Shown here piece by piece: positions 1 through 10,424 of a DNA stretch of 64,000 bases (its first letter is position 1; every line of letters begins with the position of its first letter). Source of the stretch: Pinus tabuliformis (taxonomy: Eukaryota; Streptophyta; Pinopsida; Pinales; Pinaceae); the NCBI GenBank assembly GCA_031772625.1, contig CM062816.1, positions 834,039,033-834,103,032 on the forward strand, read 5' to 3'. A program made the translations under genes and the position numbers. The notes under the pieces were generated by a model. The model was not told the DNA's origin and searched no databases. It saw only the letters and a list, made by a program, of their open reading frames with translations.

Positions 1-68
1 TACAAAAAGAAAAATAAATCATTAGGTGAAATCATGTGTGTTTGAGCTCAACAATATGCCAATGACAA

Positions 69-3000
69 CACACCTGAATTTACTACCATTAGCTGCATAG
101 AGACTATTGTTGGGCATGGATTGGATATATGCACACATGACAAAAGTTGATTTTTATGAGAAGGCCATTGAATTCTTGGATGAAGCTTGAGAGAGGAGAA
201 TATTACAAGGGAAGTGGAATCCCACTTTGGTGAGGTTGATTACATCCAAGAAAACTAAATGCAGTCACCGAAAAAGTTGCCTTCTATTTACTATGCAAAT
301 TTCCAACAATGAAAAGATAACAACAACATTGAGGAAGAGGAAAGTGAGGTGCTGAAAATATATCTTGTTTTGCAGCAGTATGAATATGTGTTTCCAACTG
401 ATGTTCCTAGATTACCTCCTCATAGAGAGGTATATTTCTCTATTGAGTTGATGCCTGGAGTAGCACCAACATCCAAGGAACCATACAAGACAAGTATTCT
501 TGAGTTAATTGAATTTAAATTATAGCTTAAAGATATACTTGCTAAGGGATATATAAGGCCAAGTGTGTCTCCATAGGGAGCTCTAGTTCTAATTGTGAAG
601 AAAAAAAATGGTACACTCAAACTCTGCATTGATTACAAGCAATTAAATAAAGTGACCATCATGAACCAATATCTGTTGCCATAGATTGATGAATTATTTG
701 ACCAACTGAGAGGAGAAACAATTCTCTCCAAGATTAATTTGAGGTGTGGCTGTCACCAAGTACATATCAAGGATGAAGATATCCATAATACCACATTTCA
801 CAAGATATATGCATTACCAGTTTGTGGTGGTTTCCTTTGGGCTTACTAATTCCCCTGCCAACTTCATGTGTTTAATTAACATTATGCTATGTCCTTCCTT
901 GTATAAATTTGTGATTGTATTCATTGATGATATATTGGTGTACCCAAGGATTGAAGAAGAACATGAAAAGCACCTAACTATAGTGCTACAAATGTTAAGG
1001 GGACACAAGATTTATTCAAATCTTGGTAAGTGAGATTTCATCCGATCACAAATACATTATTTTGAACACATTGTGTCCAAGGAGGGGATAACAATTGATC
1101 AGGAAAAGATCAAGTCCATAATGGAGTTGCCAACACCGAAAATTTTGAATGTGATTAGATCATTCACGGGGTTGGCATGCTACTATAGAAGGTTCATCAG
1201 AAACTTCTCCAAGATAGGCCACCCAATCACTTACTTGCAGAATAAAGAAAAGACGTTTGAGTGGACAACTAAATGTGCAACAAGTTTTGGCCATTTGAAA
1301 CAATTGCTCACTAATGCGCCAATGTTAAGGACTGAAAATTCAGAAAAATATTTTATGGTTTACACAAACGCTTGAAAGGAAGGGCTTGGTGGAGTTTTGA
1401 TGCAAGAAGGATAGGTATTTTGCTGTGAGAAACGAAAGCTAAATGAACATGAGGCAAACTATGTAACTCTTTATTTGGAGTTAACTTCCATCATTCCATG
1501 CATTGAAAATGTGCAGGCATTACCTCCTCAACGGAAGATTTATGCTTATGACATATCACAAGGGACTCAAATATTTGTTTGATCAACCTAAGATGAACAC
1601 AAGACAAGCTAGGTGGTCGACTATACTTAGCGAGTTTGACTTTAAAATAGGGTACATCAAGGGCAAGGAAAACAGGGTTGGCGATGCAATCAATAGAAGG
1701 ATTCAATTAAATCACATGACAACCATAAGCTCGTATGGATTGGACCTATGAGAACATGTCAAACATGTAGGGTAGCATGATGAGAAGTATCAACATATAA
1801 ATTAAAGCTACAAAAAGATGGTGAGTGTGGAAAGGACGAAGAATAACGTCTCACAGATGATGGTCTAGTTATATTCAAGAATAGAATATATGTGCCAAAC
1901 AATGATGATATGAAGAGGCTCATAACAAGAGAGTTCCATGTTAAACAATATTCCGACCACCCAGAATACCAAAAGACTCTCGTGGTAATCAAAAGGTTTT
2001 ATTATTGGCCTTATTTGAAGAGGGAACTAGTTGATTTTATTGCTAAATGCATGAAGTTCCAACAAGTGAAGTCTAAATGTAAACACTCAACAAGTTTATT
2101 GTAGTCCATTTCCATTCCAAAATGGAAGTGGGAAGTGATCTCCATGGATTACAATACCAGTTTTCCAAGAACCTCCAAACAACATGATGAAATTATGGTG
2201 ACAATTGACAAGTTGAGAAAAGTGGCTCATTTTGTAGTAGTCAAATTCACCAATTCAACTAGTGAGGTGGCTCAAATATTCATAAACGAGATTTTGAGGT
2301 TGCATGGAGTTCCAAGAAAATAATTTTAGATAGAGATGGCAAGTTCACTTCAAGGTTTTTAAGGGAACTATTTGCATGCTTGGGAACAAAATGTTCCTTC
2401 AATAAAACTTATCATCCATAGATGGATGGGAAAACAAAGAGGACAAATAGAATCCTTGAAGACATTTTTATGATGTATGTGATGCACCAACCAAAGAAGT
2501 CAGAAGAGTTTCTTCCACTTGTAGATTTTGTATACAACAATGGGTACTAAGAATCTATAACGATGAGCCCATTTGAGGCACTTTATGGAAGGAGTTGAAA
2601 TACTCCCATCAACTTGAGTGATCAGTTAATAGGTTCCTTATTGGGCCTGATATGCTAAAATAGATGGAGCAACAAATGTAGATCGTCAAGAAGAATTTAA
2701 ACGTGGCAAGGGACATGCATAAAATCTATGCAGATCAACATAGGGTGCATAATGAGTTCCAAGTTTGGGAACATGTTTACTTGAGATTTATACCCAAGAA
2801 AATTTCCTTGAAGATCGGGTCATGTGCCAAATTGACACCACTATTTTTTGGGTCTTTTGAGATACTTAAAATAATAGGGCTAGTGATCTATAGGTTGGCC
2901 TTAGCTCCATCAGTAAAATTCCATGATGTTTTCCATGTCTCTTACTTAAAATATATGTACATGACTCTAATCATCTGATTGATTGGTCTGTGCTACAGGT

Positions 3001-3180
3001 GGAACCAGAGGGAGAGCTTCAGCTAGAGTCACTATTCATACTATACCGAAGGAGCCTCAAGCTCTGGAATAGAGAAATAGAGCAATACAAAGTGTAGTGG
3101 AGGCACTTGGACTTGAGGAAACCACATGGGAAATGGTTTATTCAATGCAGGCATTGAATATCCTTTTTTTTTTGCTGGTT
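69..3180 (+). pseudogene. Gypsy-A pol pseudogene (PR tail-RT-RH-IN)
   Basis: Remnant of a Ty3/gypsy polyprotein. An LGMDW motif near 115 marks the protease end and PHREVYFSIEL near 415 marks the entry to RT. The RT active site is FIDDILVY near 925-945, in place of the usual Y(L/V)DD. RNase H is badly decayed (about 1350-1750). Integrase has an HHCC-like start (about 1910-2060) and the first catalytic Asp in SMD near 2145; the catalytic Glu near 2435 reads Lys in a DGKTKR context (family DGQTER). The tail 2703-2978 holds the conserved HDVFHVS motif, and a chromodomain-like end (TTWE-like) lies near 3110-3140 in shifted frames. Reading switches between three frames and has many stops. It cannot make active enzymes. 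Confidence 0.88.
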
Positions 3181-3327
3181 GTTAGAAAATGTATATAAAT
3201 TTGTAAACACTCTACATAGTTGTGTATATAAAGCTCCAAAAATAATATGTTTCTTTTTAAGCATGTATTTTGTGTTGTATATGGACAAAGAACACCAAGG
3301 ACAGTGTTCCCCCAAAGGGGAGGGTTT

Positions 3328-4078
3328 TGTGATAGCCCCTATTATTTTACACATGTATACAATGTAAATATTTGATAAAAAGAAAATGGGTTGAGTCAAG
3401 GGACACAAATTCCAAATCTAGGAGGTTACTTGATTGTGATGTTTCAAGATTTCCTTACAACAAGAAATTTGAATTATTTTATGACAACCATTGAAGGTTG
3501 GTTGGTTTGCCTTAAATGGACTGGTTTTCTAATTTAATTGAGTAGAAGAAGGACAAGGGCCATGATTGTTTTTGAAAATTTGACAAGGCATAAAAGACAA
3601 AATATTATGAAGGATGGACTGTGTGGCCAGCTATGGAAAATAGTGGAAGTCAACCTAGAAGGAAAAGAAAATTAATAGTATAGAGCATAGGGGAGGAAAA
3701 AATAGATGAAAAGAAGGATCACAAGGAGAGACAGGGGAAAAATCACATTCAAACAACTTGCTATGTGGGAAAAAGAGCAAAACATTTTTAGGGGGACGAG
3801 TGTTGGATGGGAAAACTGGGAGGCATAGCCCGTGAATGGAAAGTGTGAGGGATCTCAATGTTTTTCCAAGAACAAAAGAAAACAATCCTTGAAGGCTCAA
3901 CAATAGGGAAAACATTCAGAGGTCTTACAACAAAGGAGAAAAAACATGGATAATTTAGTTTTTAGGGGGAAAGAAGGAATTAATAAATTACTCTCAGATG
4001 AGGAACAATGGCCTCTCAATTCCCTATTAGCTAGAGGGTGGAGATAGTTTTCTTATGAGACCCTTGATGGTTGGGGTT
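3328..4078 (+). repeat. Gypsy-A 3' LTR, 5' portion (copy 1)
   Basis: The LTR begins TGTGATAGCCCC directly after an AAAGGGGAGGG polypurine tract. About 620 bp align with the 5' LTR remnant at 26228. The distal part (4010-4078) carries a GGGTGGAGATA repeat that continues on the far side of Gypsy-B at 12003, which shows Gypsy-B inserted within this LTR. Confidence 0.82.
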
Positions 4079-5338
4079 TGATCTGAAAATGAAGATCTTA
4101 GATTACTTTTAAGTTATTATAGAATCATGTGCATGGATTTGACTACATTACTTAGTGCAATGGATCGATAAGATTGCAAATAACATAGACAAGGAAGCAG
4201 TTAAAGAAACATAATAGACAAACACAAATAGCACAGTGGGTTTAATCTGGAGTTAACCCAAAACTATTGGGCTACATCTCCTGGGCCAGCCTTCAGTGGT
4301 GACCTCTCTATTATGTCTTCAAGAGAAAAGTTTTACAAAATGTGAGCTCAATTTGAGTCTCAACACAACAGATACAAACAACAAGAGTTTGCTTGAATCC
4401 CTCAAGCCTCTCTGAGTACACAATCTCTCTATCTCCTTCTCTGGCTCTGTTTTCTCTCTGTCTCAACACTGCTTGCCTTTGTCTCTACCATTCTGTGGCT
4501 TTTAAGCCAATTAGCGATGTCTGTTCATTTCCTCTTCTGGGCTCTCTAGCTTCCAGCCTCTATCCGTTCAAACCCCCTCTAAGCGTTAACTAATCATGGT
4601 GTAACATCTTCAGGGATGGTGGCCACCTCTTCTGCAATGGAAGGAACCATCGGCGCTTTAGATCTCCCCAAAACAATCGTTCTCTATTTACACAGAGAAT
4701 ACACAGAAAACCTATAAAAATCCACCCAAATGCCCTTTATCGGACTTCAAATACTATCGATTCCGCCCTATAATCCTTTCAGATCTGTCTTTGGGGTGCT
4801 ATGGCAAGTGATCATGATCCAATGGTTATTATTGATTTTAGGTGGCTTATGCATCCGGAGCTTACCCACCCGAAAAGGGTGGTTTTCTCTCTCCATCGCC
4901 TGGCCATGTGGCGGCCAATGTATGGGCTTGAGCAAAGCCCGGACAATACCACTTACTGCCTACGGTCCACCCAAAATCCCGCTTGTTACGGAACTTAAAA
5001 CACATCTCGCTGCGTATAAAAACCCTTCCGGGTCCATTATATTGCCCAATTCACATTTCCTTTGTATTTGTAAAAATACATTAAAACATTGAAAATACCG
5101 TCGAATGGCTTTATGGCGGACTTAAAATAATATACATTTGAATTTACGTTTACCCTTTCAGGTCTGGATTCATCGCATCGAGCGCATTCCCTTTGTATTT
5201 CATTTATTTAATGAAAATGCGAAATACATAGAAAAACCTATTTTCTGGAACTCAAATTATATTAAGCTTCATCTATAATCCCATCGGGTCCGGCTATTGC
5301 AGTCGCATGTATCAGCCCCACTCCTTTGTGTTGCTCTG

Positions 5339-5380
5339 ATGTGATATTGCGATGCGACATGTCGCAATCGTGTATCGCAT
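5339..5380. repeat. CpG-rich palindrome in left LTR
   Basis: Imperfect 42-bp palindrome centred on the perfect 14-mer TGCGACATGTCGCA. The outer arms read ATGTGATA/TATCGCAT here and ATGCGATA/TATCGCAT in the best preserved LTR (44894-44935). Possible regulatory or hairpin element; function unknown. Confidence 0.75.
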
Positions 5381-5505
5381 AGTCCCCGGGCCATTGGTAA
5401 GCGCTCCTTGTATTTTGCCGACGCGATATTGTGGATTAACCTGGGCTGTCGATCTGCGCGCTTGATCGACGATCCTTGTTGACCCGTGCTGATCGTTGTC
5501 GCAAC

Positions 5506-5659
5506 ATTTATGTGGTAGCCTCTGATAAACTCTATTTTTCATTGTTTCTTCATGTTTTTCAGGCCCGATAGTGTAATCCACCATTTATGTGGTAGCCTCT
5601 GATAAACTCTATTTTTCATTGTTTCTTCATGTTTTTCAGGCTCGATAGTGTAATCCACC
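5506..5659. repeat. 77-bp tandem duplication inside left LTR
   Basis: Two near-identical 77-bp units (5506-5582, 5583-5659), both starting ATTTATGTGGTAGCC. The partner LTR has one unit (about 11847-11922). The doubling is also present in copy 2 (38711-38864), so it arose after Gypsy-B inserted and before the 33-kb duplication. Confidence 0.9.
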
Positions 5660-5736
5660 ATTTTTATAAGTTAATCCTTTTGCGATAGTTTTTTATTTTG
5701 AAGATGTAGAGGGTTTTTAGGATCCATTTTGGATCA

Positions 5737-5752
5737 CACCTTCCCACTGAAA
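5737..5752 (-). other. Gypsy-B polypurine tract
   Basis: Read on the - strand, the bases just before the 3' LTR are CAGTGGGAAGGTG, a purine-rich plus-strand primer site abutting the LTR start TGATCC. It lies about 30 bp after the gag-pol stop codon. Confidence 0.75.
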
Positions 5753-5780
5753 AAGCTTTTGGACCACCAAAAATTGGTTT

Positions 5781-8700
5781 TTAAGCATCAATCAAGTACG
5801 GATACAGCTTCCTCACTTGTCCAATCTCTATCCATCTTGCACTGCTTGGTTTTGAACCTTTGAGTCCAATTCTCAGGTACTTAACATTCCCTCTACGCGT
5901 AGTTCTCACCTTCCTATCCAGAACTGTGTCTTTTTGCAACTCATTGAGATATTCAGGCAACAGATCATCAATAGAAGGCAACTGACTTTGCTCTTTTGGA
6001 TATTCAATCAATGACGGTTCATATAGTCTCAAGTTCTCTGTATTAATGACTGAATAGATATTCATATAAGCTGGAAAATCAAGGCGAAAAGTGTTTTCAC
6101 CAATTTTCTCAAGTATTTTGAAAGTTCCATACCTTATTCGCTTCAGCTTCTAACCTTCACCTTGCATTCTGTCTTTGTTGATGTATAACCAGACTTGATC
6201 ACCAACTTGGAAGCTATGCTCAATTCAATGCTTGTCATGCCTTGCCTTGTACTTGGCATGGCTTCTCTCCAACTGTTCCTGCACTGCCTGGTGAATTTTT
6301 TGGATTTGTTCAATGAACTTGGTTGCTTTGTCCACATCACTATGTTCATCAACTACTATGTCTTTACTAAAGGCAAAATCCAAGGGAGATTTTGGTGTAA
6401 AACCAAAACAAGTCTTAAAATGAGATCTCTGTGTAGAAGAGTGCTTAGCACGGTTGTAAGCATGTTGCACATAATAGAAATTTTCATCCCAAATCTTGGG
6501 ATGCTTGTTGCAATAGCCCCTAAGGAACTGGACCACTGTCCTGTTGACCACCTCTTTTTGGCCATCTTTTTGTGGATGAAATGTTGTGCTCTTCTTCAAT
6601 TTGGTGTCCATAAACTCCCATAGACTTGACCAAAACTTCCCAACAAATCAGGAATCTCGGTCAGATAGAATAGAAGTGGGTAACCCAAAATGAACCCATA
6701 CATGCTGAAAGAACAACTTTGTTGTTTGTTCAGCTGTAATCTGCTTGTTACAAGATATTAAAATACACATTTTGTTGAACCTATCCACAGTAACATATAA
6801 ATAATCATGACCTTTTCTAGATTTTGGCAATCCCCCCACAAAGTCCATGGAAACACTTTCCCAAGGATGAGAAGGAACTGGAAGTGGAGTGTACAAGCCT
6901 AATTTTCTATTGTTGGGCTTGCTTTTAGCACACATAGTACATCCTTTAATATATCTAGAAATTGTTTCATGCATCCTTGGCCAATAACAAAACCTTTGCA
7001 ACTATGCAACTGTTTTACGTACACCAAAATGGCCTGATATTAGGGAAGTATGTGCTTCTCGGATTATGTTAACTCTTTTAGTTTGAGGAATGCATAACTT
7101 TCCAAAATGATATAAGAGTTGATCCTTAACATAATAATCAAATTCTTATACTTGTTTACCATGACTTAAGGTTGCATATACATCTTTAAAATCTATATAT
7201 TGAGCATATTGTTCAATGTAGCTTTCATGCATTACTGAGTTATGCTTAAGTATAGTGGATGCATTTATGATTGGTCTGGATAACATATCTGCAACCTTAT
7301 TGTGTATGCCCTTCTTATATCTGATGACATGATAGAACTGTTGTAGAAAACCCATCCACCTATAGTGCCTTGATTGCTGCAATTTAGTTTGTGAGTGAAA
7401 ATATTGAAGTGGTTGATGATCTATATGGATGATTGTTTCTTTTCCCATTAAGTAATGTTTCCACTTTTTCGCACTTTGAACTAATGCATACAATTCTTTA
7501 TCATATCTGGGATAATTAACTACTGCAGAATTAAATGTCTCAGAATAACAGCATATGGGTTTACCATGTTGCATCAACATTGCCCCCATGGCATAGTCAC
7601 TGGCATCTGTTTCAATCTCAAATGGTCGTTGAAGATCTGACAATGCTAGTACTGGTGCTGTACTAATTTTTTCTTTCAAGGTGTCGAAGGCTTTCTATTG
7701 TTTGCCTCCCCACTGAAACACCTTGTCCAATCCTATCAAAGCATGTAAGGGAGCTACAATCAAGGAAAAGTTAGCAATGAACTTCCTCCAATATTGTGCT
7801 AGTCCTAGGAAACTCCTAACTTCTGTAGCAAATTTGGGTTTAGGCCAGCTCACAATGACTTCGACCTTAGAGGGGTCTATCTTCAATTCACCACCCCCTA
7901 CAATATGAGCCAAATAATTTAAAGATGTTTTTCCAAATTCACATTTTGATAGCTTCACATAGAGATTTTCTCTTTTCAAAACATCTAAAGTCTACTTTAC
8001 ATGCTTCAAATGTTCTTCCCATGTTTTACTAAAAACAAGAATGTCATCTAAATATACAATTACAAAATCATCAATAAAAGGTCGTAGTACATCATTCATA
8101 ACTCTCATGAAAGTGGCAGGAGCATTATTTAAGCCAAAAGGCATAACCAGCCACTCATACAGCCCTTGCTTTGTTTTGAAAGCAGTCTTCCATGCATCTT
8201 GTTCTGCAACTCTGACCTGATGGTAGCCACTACGCAAGTCTAACTTGGAAAAGTAAACTGCTTCTTTCAGCTGATCTAATAGATCATCAATGCAAGGAAG
8301 GGGATAACGATTCTCGATCGTTATTTTATTCAGTGTTCTGTAATCAATGCACATCCTCCACGAAACATCTTTCTTCCTCACCAACACAATTGGAGATCTG
8401 CATGGTGATGTGCTTGGTCTTATGAACCCTTTATCGAGAAGCTCCTGTACCTGCTTCTTGATCTCTACATTATCTAAATCAGATAACCTATACATTCTAA
8501 TGTTAGGCAATGGAGCATCTTGCTGCAAATGAATATCTTGTACTATTTCCATTTTGGGTGGCAGACCTTTAGGTTCTTGAAATAGGATATCATATTCTGA
8601 AACAACTTTTTCTAAATCAGCTTTCTGTTTAGCATCACAATCTTCAAATGCATTGGTTTTATCAGGGTTCTTTTCCTTTAAAACCATTAGTAAAATGTTC

Positions 8701-10283
8701 TTGCATGAATTTACAATTCTTTTCATCTGCCCTGAGTTTATAAGAGTGTAATTATTTTTGAGTTTATGAGCTCTTACAATGTATTCTATTCCATCTTTAG
8801 TGAGTTGATACTTATTTTCAGCTTTATAGAAAATGGCTTTTCTATCATACAAGTAAGGACTTCCTAAAACAATACCATATATATCCAAGGGAACTATATC
8901 TAACTCAACCTCATCTACAAATGTTGACCCAATAACAAACCTAAGTTTACATTGTATAGTCACTTGTAGCTTTGCTTTATCACATACCCAACCTAATTGA
9001 TATGGCTTCTTGTGAGGTGTTGTTAGTAAGCCCAACTTCTTTAAAATTGTTTCAGAAATCAAGTTTAACTGTGAACCACTATCAAATAAAGTATCAATTT
9101 TTTGGTGCTTGAAAATAACTCTAATATGAAAAATCTCATGTCTTTTCCTCTCATTATCTCCATTATCAATAGATTGAGCAGAATTACTTGTAGATGCTTC
9201 AGAATTTTTACCTTTTATACCTGTAGCTGTGACTGTTTTTTCATCACCTGAGTCTGACCCTAAGTCTTTCTTAATAGCAGCAACAGTCTTCTTCTTCTTA
9301 CCACCGAACTTCTTTGGTTTCAGCTCCAGATGCAAAGACCAGCAGTGTTAATCATCGTGCCCCTCCTTCTTGCAGTGAGTGCATGAAGGTTGGTCTTTCT
9401 GTATAGCATTTTCCTTCCTCTCTTTCCATTTCAGCTTCTTCTTTTCCTTGTTCTTGTTTGCAGAGGGTTTTGATGATCCCCCAATCTCTGGGTTCACATT
9501 CTTGCCTCTAGCCTCTAGATGTGTAGCCTAAACTGATACATCATTTAGGCTAGTGGGGCTAAACATGAGAATGGTGTGCTTCAAATAGATATGTAGACCA
9601 CCTATATACTTCAACAAGGTTTTAGGTGAGTCTAGAGAAATGCCTAGTGTTAAAGCTCTTTTTCTAAATTCCTGGGTATAGCTTTGTACACTTTGCCCCT
9701 TTAATTGGCGAAGAGTTTTGCAACTCATCATTGCTTGCTGCATATAAGATAGTGGATATAATTGGTTTTTAATGGTAGAAACAAATTCATCCCAGGTAGA
9801 AAGAATTTTACCATGATTTTTCAAATCAACTTGTGTCTTGCCTTCCCACCACACTAGTGCAGTTCCTCCAAGGCGAAGGCTAGCCAGCTGAATCTTTCTC
9901 CTCTCTAAATCAATGTTTTGCACTCTGCAATATACATCAATCTGTCTAATCCATTTATCTAGATTTTCTGCATTTAATTCTCCATCATAGATTGGCAAAT
10001 AAAACTTTACATCTAATTTAATCAAAGATGTTTTCTTCTTTTTCTTTTTAGGGCTAGGAGATGAGGATGATGGAGGTGATGGTGGAGGAAACTTTTCCCC
10101 TTTCCCTTTTCCCTCTGGGGCATCTAGAGAAGGTTCATCTACTCCCTTGTCTTGTTTGGGCGTTGAAGTGCTTTCACCTCGACCCTTCTTGAATTCTCAA
10201 TACATCTCTTCTACCATGGCTCTCATGGTCATGAAACTGTCCATGAACTAAGATTCTGATTCCAATGGGACATGTTCTGCCAT
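5781..10283 (-). pseudogene. gag-pol: Gypsy-B gag-pol polyprotein, stop-riddled
   Basis: One reading frame of 1501 codons from ATG 10283 to TAA 5781, with no frameshift but 11 internal stops (high coordinates 10250, 10199, 9530, 9350, 7994, 7697, 7148, 7004, 6650, 6227, 6152). Order: basic N-terminus with a Lys run; retrotransposon gag domain (about 10025-9531); CCHC knuckle CTHC..GH..HC (about 9385-9344, crossed by the 9350 stop); aspartic protease DSGSQLNLIS (near 9080); RT with YLDD (near 8055); RNase H with TDASDYAMG and IDHQPL (7640-7400); integrase with HHCC, MDFVGG, SDRD and DGQKEVV (7070-6540); C-terminal region to LYPYLIDA. The frame reaching the last codon suggests the parent was a single-ORF gag-pol. 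The stops make it dead. Confidence 0.93.
7992..9335 (-). pseudogene. Longest open block of Gypsy-B pol (PR-RT)
   Basis: A 447-residue stop-free block inside the gag-pol frame. It carries the protease DSGS motif, a linker, and the RT core: YPLPCIDDLLDQL, FSKLDLRSGYHQ, MPFGLNNAPATF and YLDDILVF, all in family order and spacing. The upstream neighbour (gag, knuckle) and downstream RT thumb/RNase H are separated from it only by single stop codons, TAA at 9350 and TAG at 7994. In copy 2 the same block is broken by two 1-nt frameshifts and an extra TAG. Not an independent gene. Confidence 0.88.
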
Positions 10284-10410
10284 TCTCCTCCTAGGATAGA
10301 CTCTTCCAATTTTTGGATTAGCCTCAACAAGTTCTCCTTCTAGTTTGAGCTTTGACCTAGTTAGCATTCAACAATCCAGCATAAGCTTGTCTAACCTTAG
10401 CAAACCTAAA

Positions 10411-10422
10411 GCTCTGATACCA
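10411..10422 (-). other. Gypsy-B primer binding site (tRNA-iMet)
   Basis: On the - strand the bases two nucleotides downstream of the 5' LTR are TGGTATCAGAGC, complementary to the 3' end of plant initiator tRNA-Met. This fixes the element's orientation and the 5' LTR boundary. Confidence 0.93.
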
Positions 10423-10424
10423 CT

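Larger units (their letters stand above)
1..4078 (+). mobile_element. Ty3/gypsy element Gypsy-A, 3' part (copy 1)
   Basis: This is the 3' half of a decayed plant Ty3/gypsy retrotransposon: protease tail, reverse transcriptase, RNase H, integrase and C-terminal region, then a polypurine tract (about 3313-3327) and the start of the 3' LTR at 3328. Order PR-RT-RH-IN and the chromovirus-like C-terminus support Ty3/gypsy. The 3' LTR is broken at 4079 by insertion of Gypsy-B and appears to resume at 12003. The 5' part of the element lies outside the window on the left. In the central, better visible instance the element starts at 26228. Confidence 0.9.
4079..5736 (-). repeat. Gypsy-B 3' LTR (copy 1, left)
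   Basis: A 1658-bp LTR running TGATCTG to GGATCA on the + strand. It pairs with 10425-12002. It is about 80 bp longer than its partner, mostly because 5506-5582 is tandemly duplicated as 5583-5659. It also holds a 42-bp imperfect palindrome (5339-5380) and a CATGTG at 4905-4910 where the other three LTRs have CACGTG. Confidence 0.93.

Noticed and set aside
3655-3915. 86-residue - strand ORF, identical in copy 2 (36861-37121)
   Set aside because: It lies within the Gypsy-A LTR; identity reflects the recent duplication, not selection.
4393-5092. + strand ORFs of 65-120 residues in the Gypsy-B LTR
   Set aside because: They lie within an LTR, are poorly kept between LTR copies and show no domain.
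6195-6623. 142-residue + strand ORF (and copy 2 39400-39828)
   Set aside because: It is the antisense shadow of the Gypsy-B integrase region, which carries the recognisable motifs on the - strand.
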